Below, in pieces: positions 37,757 to 45,812 of a DNA stretch of 64,000 bases. The stretch is from positions 1-64,000 of the forward strand of contig JAGUYG010000031.1 in the NCBI GenBank assembly GCA_020061465.1, written 5' to 3'. The notes beneath the pieces are model-generated. The model saw only the letters and a list, made by a program, of their open reading frames with translations. It was not told where the DNA came from and searched no databases. The stretch is from Ignavibacteriales bacterium (lineage in GTDB: Bacteria > Bacteroidota > Ignavibacteria > Ignavibacteriales > Ignavibacteriaceae). The position numbers and the translations under genes are program-made. Position 1 is the stretch's first letter. The number at the start of each line of letters is the position of its first letter.

Positions 37757-37925
37757 GCTCGTAATTTCAAATAAATTCATGTAAATCGAATTAGCGAATT
37801 CGGATAACTCTGTTACAATACAAAATCATCAATTGATCGTGCGGTTCATTTTTTGTGTAAGGTGACTGAATAAATTTATTGCTCTCTAAGCTAAATCCAT
37901 GTCTCAAAACATTTAACTTATTCAA

Positions 37926-38516
37926 ATGAAATTAATAATAAGATCATTGATTCCGCCGGCTCAGTGGAAGATTCCTGTAATCATTACTTTGGCTGTATTA
38001 GCAGGGCTTGGTATACTGATTCTTCGAATATCGAATGCAACAGCTTACCTTTCGAATGATCCTCAGGCTTGTATAAATTGTCATGTGATGACTACGCAAT
38101 ACACATCCTGGCAGAGGAGCAGTCATGCGAGATTTGCTACATGTGCCGACTGCCATGTTCCCCAGGATAATTTTATCAGGACTTATACATTTAAAGCAAG
38201 TGATGGATTAAGACATGCTTTTATGTTCACATTTAGGCTCGAACCGCAAGTAATTCAAATAAAAGATGCCGGAACAAACGCAGTGCAAGAGAATTGTATT
38301 CGATGCCATGCTAACCAGCTTCATCGAACATCGGCAATAAATTTTATTACGGTAAGTATGAGAGAAGCGGGCGAAGGAAAATTCTGCTGGGAATGTCATA
38401 GAGAAACGCCGCATGGTGTTGTGCGAAGTTTATCTGCTTTTCCCGATGCTCGTATTCCGCAGCTAAACCCGATACTGCCCAAATGGTTAGAAGATTTTAC
38501 GCGTGCGGATAGATAA
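37926..38516 (+). CDS. nrfH: Tetraheme cytochrome c, NrfH type
   Basis: Membrane-anchored quinol oxidase subunit of the ccNiR complex, 196 residues, NapC/NirT family. One TM anchor (about residues 15-36) is followed by four CxxCH heme sites: CINCH (49-53), CADCH (73-77), CIRCH (124-128), CWECH (154-158). It passes electrons from menaquinol to NrfA, encoded 80 bp downstream. No typical FNR or sigma-54 site is visible just upstream. Confidence 0.95.
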   Translation: MKLIIRSLIPPAQWKIPVIITLAVLAGLGILILRISNATAYLSNDPQACINCHVMTTQYTSWQRSSHARFATCADCHVPQDNFIRTYTFKASDGLRHAFMFTFRLEPQVIQIKDAGTNAVQENCIRCHANQLHRTSAINFITVSMREAGEGKFCWECHRETPHGVVRSLSAFPDARIPQLNPILPKWLEDFTRADR

Positions 38517-38596
38517 AAAAAATCAACGCGTTATTCCACAATTCATTCTCATTTAATTTTTTTATTCTATAATAGATAATCTAAACCGGAGTAATT

Positions 38597-40075
38597 ATGA
38601 CAAAAATCAGAGACATCATCAGCGAAAAACCCTGGGTGGGATGGGTGCTTTTCTTTGGCACCTTAGTAATCGTTTTTTTGGTAGGTTTATTCGGGGCATC
38701 AATTATAGAAAGGAGAAGTGAAGCAAACCTTGTATTTCAATTGACTAAATCCATTAATGAATGGGAGCCAAGAAACGAAGTATGGGGCGAAAATTTTCCG
38801 CGTCAATATGAAACCTATATAAGCACGCAGGATACCACATTCCGCAGCAAGTACGGAGGGGGAGCTATGGTTGATATGCTGGCGAAGTATCCCAATCTTG
38901 TAATACTTTGGGCTGGCTATGCTTTTTCAAGAGATTATAATCAAGGACGAGGGCATTATTACGCAGTTCAAGATGTAAGAAACACTCTTCGTACCGATGT
39001 GCCGCAGCCTGCTACTTGCTGGACGTGCAAAAGCACAGATGTTCCTAGACTTATGAATGAAATGGGGATTGCTAATTTTTATAAAGCCGGCTGGTCCGAA
39101 CTTGGATCGGAAGTAGTTAATCATATTGGATGTCAAGACTGCCATGACCCAAATACATTGAATTTGAGAATAACAAGACCGGCTCTCATCGAAGCATTCA
39201 AAAGACAGGGTAAAGATATTTCTCAAGCTTCCCATCAGGAAATGCGATCTCTGGTTTGTGCACAATGCCATGTAGAATATTATTTCAAAGGCAAGGAAGA
39301 TAACTATCTCACTTTTCCATGGGATGACGGATTGACGGCAGAAGAAATGGAACAATATTACGACAGAATAAATCATGTGGATTTTATTCATGCGTTAAGT
39401 AAAACTCCGATTTTAAAAGCTCAGCATCCCGATTGGGAAATGTCACAATTCGGAATTCATGCCGAACGGGGTATTGCATGCGCCGACTGCCACATGCCGT
39501 ATAAAACAGAAGGAGGTGTTAAGTTTACCAATCATAAAATGCAAAGTCCGCTGAATAACATTTCCGGTTCCTGCCAAACCTGTCATCGGGAAAACGAAGG
39601 AACCTTAGCAAGAAATGTTTATGACAGACAGGATAAAGTAAGACAGCTTGCCGATATTGCCGAGCAGTCATTAGTAAAAGCTCACATTGAAGCTAAAGCA
39701 GCGTGGGATAACGGTGCAACTGAATCGCAGATGAAAAATATATTGGCATTGATTAGACACTCACAGTGGAGATGGGATTACGTGGCTGCAAGTCATGGCG
39801 GCAGCTTTCATGCACCGCTTGAATCTGCAAGATTGTTAGGAACTTCAATTCAAAAAGCAGAACAGGCAAGAGTCGAACTTTCAACGTTACTTACAAAGTT
39901 AGAAGTAAAACTGCCTATTCCGATGCCGGATATTTCCACAAAAGAAAAAGCACAAGCGTTCATAGGTCTAAATATGAAAGAACTATATCAAACAAAAAAA
40001 GAAATTTTATTTAACATTGTACCCAAATGGGATAAGCAAGCATTGGAAAGACAAAGTAAAATGGGGACGTATTAA
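38597..40075 (+). CDS. nrfA: Ammonia-forming cytochrome c nitrite reductase
   Basis: Periplasmic pentaheme ccNiR reducing nitrite to ammonium with six electrons. The catalytic heme site is CWTCK (141-145), the lysine-ligated type; the others are CQDCH (179-183), CAQCH (221-225), CADCH (295-299) and CQTCH (326-330). Active-site residues fit: VEYY after CAQCH and KAQHPDWE (His277) before CADCH. A signal-anchor is at residues 12-37. At 492 residues it has the normal size. Forms a complex with NrfH. Confidence 0.97.
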   Translation: MTKIRDIISEKPWVGWVLFFGTLVIVFLVGLFGASIIERRSEANLVFQLTKSINEWEPRNEVWGENFPRQYETYISTQDTTFRSKYGGGAMVDMLAKYPNLVILWAGYAFSRDYNQGRGHYYAVQDVRNTLRTDVPQPATCWTCKSTDVPRLMNEMGIANFYKAGWSELGSEVVNHIGCQDCHDPNTLNLRITRPALIEAFKRQGKDISQASHQEMRSLVCAQCHVEYYFKGKEDNYLTFPWDDGLTAEEMEQYYDRINHVDFIHALSKTPILKAQHPDWEMSQFGIHAERGIACADCHMPYKTEGGVKFTNHKMQSPLNNISGSCQTCHRENEGTLARNVYDRQDKVRQLADIAEQSLVKAHIEAKAAWDNGATESQMKNILALIRHSQWRWDYVAASHGGSFHAPLESARLLGTSIQKAEQARVELSTLLTKLEVKLPIPMPDISTKEKAQAFIGLNMKELYQTKKEILFNIVPKWDKQALERQSKMGTY

Positions 40076-40112
40076 ATTAATGTTAAACAAGACAAAGTGT
40101 TGATTCATTTTC

Positions 40113-40137
40113 ATCAAATAGATCTAAATTATTTGAT
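40113..40137. terminator. Inverted repeat after nrfA
   Basis: ATCAAAT (40113-40119) and ATTTGAT (40131-40137) form a 7-bp stem. A second one follows, ATGACA (40167-40172) with TGTCAT (40186-40191), then CTTTTATT. One of them may end the nrfHA transcript. Confidence 0.35.
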
Positions 40138-40253
40138 CGGATAACTGGTAATAGTTTATTAAAGAAATGACATCTCTTACAGGGGTGTCATCTTTTATTA
40201 AATAACCCTCTTCAATTACCCAAGCCAGAAAAGCCTGAACCAAAATGATCACA

Positions 40254-40328
40254 GTCATTAATGGTCATTCGCCTTGCTTTCATTCATTGTTTAAGCAATT
40301 AAATGGCTACTAAATGACTACGAATGAC
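40254..40328. repeat. Cruciform-type repeat of AATGAC units
   Basis: The gap 40076-40567 has an array of TCATT/AATGA units: GTCATTCG (40264-40271) pairs with CGAATGAC (40321-40328) around an inner ATTG...CAAT palindrome. It looks like a dispersed intergenic repeat. It lies upstream of the sigma-54 type promoter of the Rieske operon but is separate from it. Confidence 0.5.
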
Positions 40329-40405
40329 GGTGTCTATTACCTTCTAATCTCTTTTCCATTTTACGCAGAATTTGAGAAATAGAGATTACTGCCGCTAAAA
40401 TTATG

Positions 40406-40421
40406 TGACGGTATTCCGTAA
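40406..40421 (+). promoter_or_regulatory. Upstream activator site, Rieske operon
   Basis: TGACG-GTATTC-CGTAA, a near palindrome. It has the same form as TGACG-TAATTG-CGTCA at 47200-47215 and lies 79 bp ahead of the -24 element at 40500, the distance expected for an NtrC-type activator. A further TGACG half-site follows at 40424. Confidence 0.55.
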
Positions 40422-40499
40422 ACTGACGAAATTTATACAAGCCCCCTGCCATTTATTTGCTTATAAATATCCAATTAAAAATTTCTTACATGTTTTTGA

Positions 40500-40515
40500 T
40501 GGCATCATAATTGGA
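40500..40515 (+). promoter_or_regulatory. Sigma-54 type promoter, Rieske/cytochrome b operon
   Basis: TGGCATCATAATTGGA: TGGCA and TTG at the spacing of the sigma-54 -24/-12 consensus (TGGCA-N6-TTGCA), with the usual C of the -12 box replaced. About 53 bp upstream of the preferred ATG at 40568. The same pattern recurs at 44541 and 47304. Confidence 0.6.
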
Positions 40516-40567
40516 ACTTTACGTTGATACTAAATTATTGCTGTCAAAAAAACTGGGGAAATTCAAA

Positions 40568-41032
40568 ATGGATAAAGAAAGTTCTCCTGAACTAACAAGA
40601 CGTAACTTTATAACCAAATTTGTTATGAGCGGGGGATTAATCGCCGGTGCCGTTCTTTTGCTTAGAAACAGCTTAAGCTTCATCTTTCCCAAAATTGAAC
40701 CGCCCCTGCTTCGAAAACTCTTAATAGGAAAGGTTGGCGATTTACAGCCCGGACAAGCTCAGGAAATCCCGTTTGGCGAGAGTATACTCTACCTAATCAA
40801 TACTAAGGACGGATATAAAGTTTTCTCATCGGTATGTACACACCTTGGCTGTATAATAAATTGGGAATCTTATCGCAGCCGGTTCTACTGTCCTTGTCAT
40901 AAAGGTATCTTCAACGAAAACGGTGAAGTTGTTGAAGGTCCGCCGCCAAGACCATTAGATGAATTCAAAGTGGAAATAGATAAAAATCTTATCTATATGT
41001 GGATCGAAGAAAAGAGCGGAGGCTTATCATGA
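40568..41032 (+). CDS. Rieske iron-sulfur protein of a cytochrome b complex
   Basis: Membrane-anchored Rieske subunit, 154 residues. ELTRRNFITKF is a twin-arginine signal that also serves as anchor (residues 17-35). The cluster boxes are CTHLGC (90-95) and CPCHKG (108-113). A start at the TTG 40511 would overlap the predicted promoter; the ATG at 40568 with GGGGAAA upstream is preferred. It overlaps the cytochrome b gene by four bases (ATGA) and they form a bc-type quinol-oxidising module. Confidence 0.92.
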   Translation: MDKESSPELTRRNFITKFVMSGGLIAGAVLLLRNSLSFIFPKIEPPLLRKLLIGKVGDLQPGQAQEIPFGESILYLINTKDGYKVFSSVCTHLGCIINWESYRSRFYCPCHKGIFNENGEVVEGPPPRPLDEFKVEIDKNLIYMWIEEKSGGLS

Positions 41033-42081
41033 GCGGGAAATTTAAAAGCTGGTTTCTGCAAAGGTTCCCGATTGACACTCAAAAAACTTCAACCGTGATG
41101 GAAAAGATTTTTATTAAAGAGCCGATACCGAAACACATGAAGTATTGGTACTATGCTTTAGGAGCCACTCCGTTAATTTTATTCCTGATAATGGTGTTTA
41201 CCGGCATTCTGCTCACCTTTTATTACATCCCTTCACCCGCAAAGGCATACGAAAGTGTAGTATATATTACTGAAGAAGTAAGCATGGGATTTTGGATTAG
41301 GGGAATTCATCGGTGGGGTTCAAATTTAATGGTTATAGCAATGTTCCTGCACATGGGAAGGGTTTTTTTTACAAGAGGATATAGAAAACCGAGAGAAATA
41401 AATTGGGTGCTCGGTGTGTTAATGCTGCTTGTTACTCTTACTCTTTGCTTTACCGGTTATTCGATGATCTATAACCAGCTTTCTTATTGGGCTACTACTG
41501 TCGGTACAAACATGATAAAAGAAATTCCTTTGATAGGTGCTCCAATCCTTTATCTGTTAAGAGGAGGAGAAGATGTTACTGCCAATACATTAACGCGCTT
41601 CTTCAATTTGCACATAGGATTTCTGCCGACAATTCTTTTCATCTTAATTATTGTGCACATAATATTTGTCAGGATGCACGGTGTTGCTAAGCTTGAAGAT
41701 AAAGAAGATGAAGAAACATATTCGTTTTACCCGGAACATTTCTATCACACCTTAATTATCGGTCTATTTCTTTTGGCGGTTTTAAGTGCCCTGACTGTAA
41801 TAATGCCTCCCGGTTTGGGTGAGCAGGCAAATCCGAACGTTACTCCTCCACATATAAAACCCGAATGGTACTTTTTTGCAGTGTTTTCGGTTCTCAAATT
41901 TGTTCCGCTCAAATTAGGAATTTACTTCTTCACAGCTTTGATAATTGTTCTGACATTTTGGCCCTTCTTTGATGATTTCATTAGAAGAAAATGGCAGGTA
42001 AGAAGAATTCACTATTGGGTCGGCAGCTTAACTATCATTCTTTTTCTCTTTTTAACAGTATTTGAAATAATCGTCCAATAA
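41029..42081 (+). CDS. Cytochrome b (b6-type N-terminus fused to subunit IV-like C-terminus)
   Basis: Membrane subunit of a bc-type complex, 350 residues, eight or so helices. Heme-b ligands are His94/His108 and His195/His210; the 14-residue and 15-residue gaps match cytochrome b6. The Qo-site PEWY (278-281) lies in the C-terminal part, which corresponds to PetD, so the two parts are joined in one protein. It starts with GGAGG upstream, in an ATGA overlap with the Rieske gene. Electrons presumably go on to the octaheme protein encoded next. Confidence 0.92.
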   Translation: MSGKFKSWFLQRFPIDTQKTSTVMEKIFIKEPIPKHMKYWYYALGATPLILFLIMVFTGILLTFYYIPSPAKAYESVVYITEEVSMGFWIRGIHRWGSNLMVIAMFLHMGRVFFTRGYRKPREINWVLGVLMLLVTLTLCFTGYSMIYNQLSYWATTVGTNMIKEIPLIGAPILYLLRGGEDVTANTLTRFFNLHIGFLPTILFILIIVHIIFVRMHGVAKLEDKEDEETYSFYPEHFYHTLIIGLFLLAVLSALTVIMPPGLGEQANPNVTPPHIKPEWYFFAVFSVLKFVPLKLGIYFFTALIIVLTFWPFFDDFIRRKWQVRRIHYWVGSLTIILFLFLTVFEIIVQ

Positions 42082-42103
42082 AAAATATTATCGGAGAAAG
42101 CTA

Positions 42104-43714
42104 ATGGCTGAAAATAATTCACTTCGAACACAGAAATTGCTGGTTGGAATTTTTAGCATTTTACTTGTAATAATTCTGATCATCGTAGCTTTTGTTGAAA
42201 TGAAAGTAACTCGCGATGCTAAACCTGTAATTGAGATTAGCGGCGTAAATAAAAATTGCGTAACATGTCATACTCAAAAAGGTATTGCCGTAAAAGCGAT
42301 AGACCATTGGAAACAAAGCCTTCATGCCCAGCAAAATATTTCGTGCGTTGACTGCCACACTGCTAAGGAAGGAGACTTCGATGCATTTTATTGTCCTGAG
42401 AGTGACTTTCTTGTAGCAAGGCATCCTACACCCAAAGACTGTGCAGAATGTCACGAACAGCAGGTTCAGGAGTTTAGTGCAAGCAAACATGCACATCAGT
42501 TTTGGTTAATAAAAAATACCGATAGATCGGTGTTTGAAATACCTATTGCTACAAAAAACGGATGCGAACAATGTCATCATATAGGTAATTTATGGCCCGA
42601 TCAAAGTGTAGGTGAATGCGATGCATGTCATCCTAAGCATACATTTAGTAAAGCTGTTGCCCGCCAGCCTGAAACTTGCGGTGAGTGTCATGTTGGTTCC
42701 GATCATCCTCATATCGAAATTTATCTGGAATCAAAGCACGGAAATATCTTTCGCGCCCAGGAGAAGAAGCTTGACTTAAATTATGCGACTAAAAACAATA
42801 CTCCTATTCCTATTGATATACCCGTTTGCACAACATGCCACATGGACGGCAATGAAACGCAGCCGATGACGCATAATGTAAGCGAGCGTTTAGCATGGGA
42901 GTCTCAATCCGCCTGGAGTTTCCGTACAGTTTGGTTAGAAGAAAAGATTGGCGATTGGAAAATGAAACGCTCCAGGATGGAAGCAATTTGTAAAAGCTGC
43001 CACTCGCCGGAATTTGCAGAGATGTACTTATTAACAGCCGATTTTACCAATCTTCAGTACAACGAAATCCGCAGAATGTTTGTTAGATGGACAAAAAAAT
43101 TAACGGAGAATGGAACAATAAAACGCTTAGAGAAAGACGGAAAATTTTATTCAGACCCAGTGTTAACCGGATGGGATGAAGTGCCGGAGATTGCTATGTA
43201 CCATGCATGGCATCATGAAGGAAGAAGATTCCGCCACGGCGCAATGATGATGGGTGCCGATTACACGCAATGGCACGGCATCTGGGATATTCAAAAGGGC
43301 ATGGTTGAAATGCTTACATGGGCTGCAGAAAAAGGTGATAGTGAAGCGAAGCGATGGGTTGAATCGACAGATCCTATTAAGTTTGCACCTTATGCACTAT
43401 TCGATATTCCCGGTAATCCGTGGGGCATTAATGTTCTCTCCAATACTCTCCCTTATGTTTACAATGCTTACCCGGATTACTGGGATTTAATTTATGCAAA
43501 TGTTAAAACTGTCTATGATCACAACTTACTCTCAGAAAAACAATGGCAAATGTGGGAGAAGAAATACAAAGACAAAGAGCACTATCTTGGTTATAAGTAT
43601 AATGCCGATTCTGTATTTAAATACTACCAAGACCTTGATAGCAAAGATACAAAAGCCTTTACGGAACAGGCAGTTGAATTAAAGCTTCCGTCTAAACCTT
43701 TTTGGATATGGTAA
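42104..43714 (+). CDS. Octaheme cytochrome c, HAO-like
   Basis: A 536-residue multiheme cytochrome with one TM anchor (residues 11-32) and eight CxxCH sites: 52, 81, 113, 154, 172, 192, 242 and 296 (first Cys). Number, spacing and the C-terminal half (HAWHHEGRRFRHGAMMMGADYTQWHG at 368-392) resemble the hydroxylamine-oxidoreductase family, including epsilon-proteobacterial HaoA. Whether it oxidises hydroxylamine or reduces nitrite depends on the active-site tyrosine, which cannot be judged without alignment. It follows a Rieske/cytochrome b module by 22 bp, as in some anammox bc complexes. Confidence 0.8.
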   Translation: MAENNSLRTQKLLVGIFSILLVIILIIVAFVEMKVTRDAKPVIEISGVNKNCVTCHTQKGIAVKAIDHWKQSLHAQQNISCVDCHTAKEGDFDAFYCPESDFLVARHPTPKDCAECHEQQVQEFSASKHAHQFWLIKNTDRSVFEIPIATKNGCEQCHHIGNLWPDQSVGECDACHPKHTFSKAVARQPETCGECHVGSDHPHIEIYLESKHGNIFRAQEKKLDLNYATKNNTPIPIDIPVCTTCHMDGNETQPMTHNVSERLAWESQSAWSFRTVWLEEKIGDWKMKRSRMEAICKSCHSPEFAEMYLLTADFTNLQYNEIRRMFVRWTKKLTENGTIKRLEKDGKFYSDPVLTGWDEVPEIAMYHAWHHEGRRFRHGAMMMGADYTQWHGIWDIQKGMVEMLTWAAEKGDSEAKRWVESTDPIKFAPYALFDIPGNPWGINVLSNTLPYVYNAYPDYWDLIYANVKTVYDHNLLSEKQWQMWEKKYKDKEHYLGYKYNADSVFKYYQDLDSKDTKAFTEQAVELKLPSKPFWIW

Positions 43715-43723
43715 TGAAATAAG

Positions 43724-43749
43724 GGTGCGGTTTTTTAATCTGAACCGCA
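43724..43749 (+). terminator. Intra-operon hairpin
   Basis: GTGCGGTT (43724-43731) and AACCGCAC (43742-43749) form a perfect 8-bp stem between the octaheme gene and the next gene. No T-run follows, so it may be an mRNA-stabilising or partially terminating structure; the ribosome site of 43773 comes after it. Confidence 0.5.
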
Positions 43750-43772
43750 CTAAACTTTGATGGAGAAATTAA

Positions 43773-44387
43773 ATGGGCAATTCAAAACAAGAAGAATTAC
43801 ACAGAAACATTATTTATACTTTAGTTTTCGGAATCACCTGGGGATTCCTTGAAATTCTGTTAGGCAGCATGCTGTACAATTTCTCACTGATATTTAAGGG
43901 AATTATTATTTCATCTATTACCGTGTTAATATTGGTTAGCGTTAAGAGCTTTATTCTTTATAAATCTTCTTTGATATTCGTTGGAATAATTGCTGCGCTG
44001 CTGCGGGGTGCAGCCTCCGGCTTTATTATAACTAATGCGGTATTTGCCATCATAATTGAAGCTGTAATTGCAGAATTAATTTTTTCGGTGTGGAGTTATA
44101 AAAATATTACCGCAGTAATTTCGGGGAGCTTGATTGTTCTATATTCATATATCCACAGCTTAATATTCCACGGAAGTCTTCCGGCGGCATATATTAAATA
44201 TCTATACAGAACGACTGTCGAAAGTTTAATCAGTATTGAAATTTCGGATACGGTGTTAACCGCAGTTCTTATTGTGTATGGTGTTATTATTATTCTTATT
44301 GGAGCAACCGTGGGAAGATTAAGCTGGTTATTCAAAGAACACATATTTATTCCGGCAGTTTATAAGATTGAGAAGTACATAGCATGA
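43773..44387 (+). CDS. Uncharacterised multi-pass membrane protein (paralog of 53785)
   Basis: A 204-residue protein with about six hydrophobic segments and no recognised domain. It shares with 53785-54399 the opening EELHRN.../EELFRT..., a WGFLEILLGSMLY / WGIVEITIGTVLH block, GxIISxI, and the IIFEAL.AEIIFS-type motif (IIIEAVIAELIFS), so they are paralogs. It lacks heme or cluster ligands. The arrangement reminds of ECF-transporter S components, but I cannot assign a substrate. It follows the octaheme cytochrome by 58 bp, probably the last gene of that operon. Confidence 0.8.
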   Translation: MGNSKQEELHRNIIYTLVFGITWGFLEILLGSMLYNFSLIFKGIIISSITVLILVSVKSFILYKSSLIFVGIIAALLRGAASGFIITNAVFAIIIEAVIAELIFSVWSYKNITAVISGSLIVLYSYIHSLIFHGSLPAAYIKYLYRTTVESLISIEISDTVLTAVLIVYGVIIILIGATVGRLSWLFKEHIFIPAVYKIEKYIA

Positions 44388-44405
44388 ACTTCTGACAATT
44401 ATTAA

Positions 44406-44421
44406 TAACGGTTAAATGTTA
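44406..44421 (+). promoter_or_regulatory. Possible weak upstream site, kinase operon
   Basis: TAACG-GTTAAA-TGTTA, a looser version of the TGACG-N6-CGTCA site, 120 bp ahead of the -24 element at 44541. Low confidence; listed because the position is right. Confidence 0.25.
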
Positions 44422-44540
44422 TTAAGCAATCATTCTCTTAACTGAGAGTGATTAAAATTCTATCATTAGTACTGAGAAATTCAATAGTCTATCCAACCGC
44501 TGTACTTTCGAATTTCAATGTATCCTTCCTTGCTATTTAA

Positions 44541-44556
44541 TGGCACTTAAGTTGAA
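44541..44556 (+). promoter_or_regulatory. Sigma-54 type promoter, kinase/activator operon
   Basis: TGGCACTTAAGTTGAA: a full TGGCAC with TTG at the sigma-54 spacing, 39 bp upstream of the ATG at 44595. It would make the activator gene autoregulated. Confidence 0.6.
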
Positions 44557-44594
44557 TCCTTATTTAGTTATACATTTTTAATTAAGGGTGAAGC

Positions 44595-45800
44595 ATGCCG
44601 AAAACTGAAATTTGCGATCTTGGTTCATTGATAAAAATAATGGATAGTCTTGATGTGGGAGTGATTTTTATCGATAAAGAAAACCGTCTTGCATTTATAA
44701 ACACCGCTGCTGAAGAGATAAGAAAAATTAGAAGCGTCGAGAGAATAGGCACTTCTATTTTCGAATGCCATGGCGGTAAAATGAATAGCAAAGTTGATGA
44801 AGTGATCAACGGATTCAGAAACGGTTCTTACTCGACCCGGCATAAAATGATTAAAACAGGAGGGAGGTATTTTGATAATACTTATAACGTTGTTAAAAAT
44901 GATCGGGGAGAATATTTAGGTGTTGTATTATTAAGCCAGGATGTGACTGAAAAGAAAGAACTTGAAGAAAAAATACAAAAAGTAAATGAAGATTTAGAAC
45001 AAAAAATTTTAGAAAGAACCGCCGAAATTGAATCGGCTTATGAACAGTTGAAAATAGTTCAGCAGCAGCTAATGCAATCCGAAAAGATGGCTGCAATAGG
45101 TCAATTCGTTGCGGGAGTAGCACACCAAATCAACAATCCTTTAGATGGAATTCAGAATTGTTTGCAGGCAATAAAAGATGAACCGCAGAATATGGGGCAG
45201 ATAAATAGTTATATAGACCTTTCGTTAGAAAGTTTATACAAAATTGAGCTTTTAGTACGAAAATTGTTAGGCTATGCGCGCCCTCATTCCATGGAAGCGC
45301 TTGAGGTAGACTTAAATCAATTACTCGAAAATTTATTGTCACTAACTAATTTGAGATTGAAAGACAAAAAGATAACGCTGAAAAAATCTCTACAAATAGA
45401 TTTACCACTTTTTTACGGTGACGCTCACAATTTAGAACAGGTGTTTGTTAATATTATCCTTAATGCCTTCGATGCGATGGAAAACGGAGGCGAGCTTCAA
45501 GTTGTTACTGAAACAGATCAAAATAATAATATCATAGTTCGCATAATAGACACGGGCTGCGGCATCCCCTTGTCATATCTGAATAAAATATTTGATCCTT
45601 TCTTTACAACAAAAAAGAAAAACAACGGGACGGGTTTGGGTTTATATCTTAGTTATAACGTAATCGCACAGCACAGAGGAAAAATAGTAGTGAAAAGTAA
45701 AGAAGGGAGGGGCACTGAATTTAAAATTGTGTTTCCTGCAGCGGACACTAATTATGTGCCCGAAAACGGAATAGTAGAGTTTGAACAAAATGGAATTTAA
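44595..45800 (+). CDS. PAS-domain sensor histidine kinase
   Basis: Cytosolic sensor kinase, 401 residues, no TM segment. An N-terminal PAS domain (about 10-118, IDKENRLAFINTAAEEI) includes FECHGGK with Cys58/His59, which might bind a ligand or sense redox. A coiled coil links to the HisKA helix with His177 in GVAHQINNPLDG, then the ATP-binding domain (N box NIILNAFDAME, G1 DTGCGIP, G2 GTGLGLYLS). The response-regulator partner is 12 bp downstream. The signal is unknown; being in the nitrogen region suggests nitrate, nitrite or redox state. Confidence 0.92.
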   Translation: MPKTEICDLGSLIKIMDSLDVGVIFIDKENRLAFINTAAEEIRKIRSVERIGTSIFECHGGKMNSKVDEVINGFRNGSYSTRHKMIKTGGRYFDNTYNVVKNDRGEYLGVVLLSQDVTEKKELEEKIQKVNEDLEQKILERTAEIESAYEQLKIVQQQLMQSEKMAAIGQFVAGVAHQINNPLDGIQNCLQAIKDEPQNMGQINSYIDLSLESLYKIELLVRKLLGYARPHSMEALEVDLNQLLENLLSLTNLRLKDKKITLKKSLQIDLPLFYGDAHNLEQVFVNIILNAFDAMENGGELQVVTETDQNNNIIVRIIDTGCGIPLSYLNKIFDPFFTTKKKNNGTGLGLYLSYNVIAQHRGKIVVKSKEGRGTEFKIVFPAADTNYVPENGIVEFEQNGI

Positions 45801-45812
45801 TCGTTAAAGATT

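Noticed and set aside
37828-37837. ATCAATTGAT palindrome upstream of nrfH as a regulator site
   Set aside because: Too short and AT-rich, with no second copy at related promoters.
40100-40117. TTGAT...ATCAA, resembling an FNR/DNR site
   Set aside because: The spacer is 8 bases instead of 4, and it lies just after nrfA rather than upstream of a nearby start.
40511-40567. TTG start for the Rieske protein
   Set aside because: Would overlap the predicted -12 promoter element; ATG 40568 precedes the twin-arginine motif correctly.
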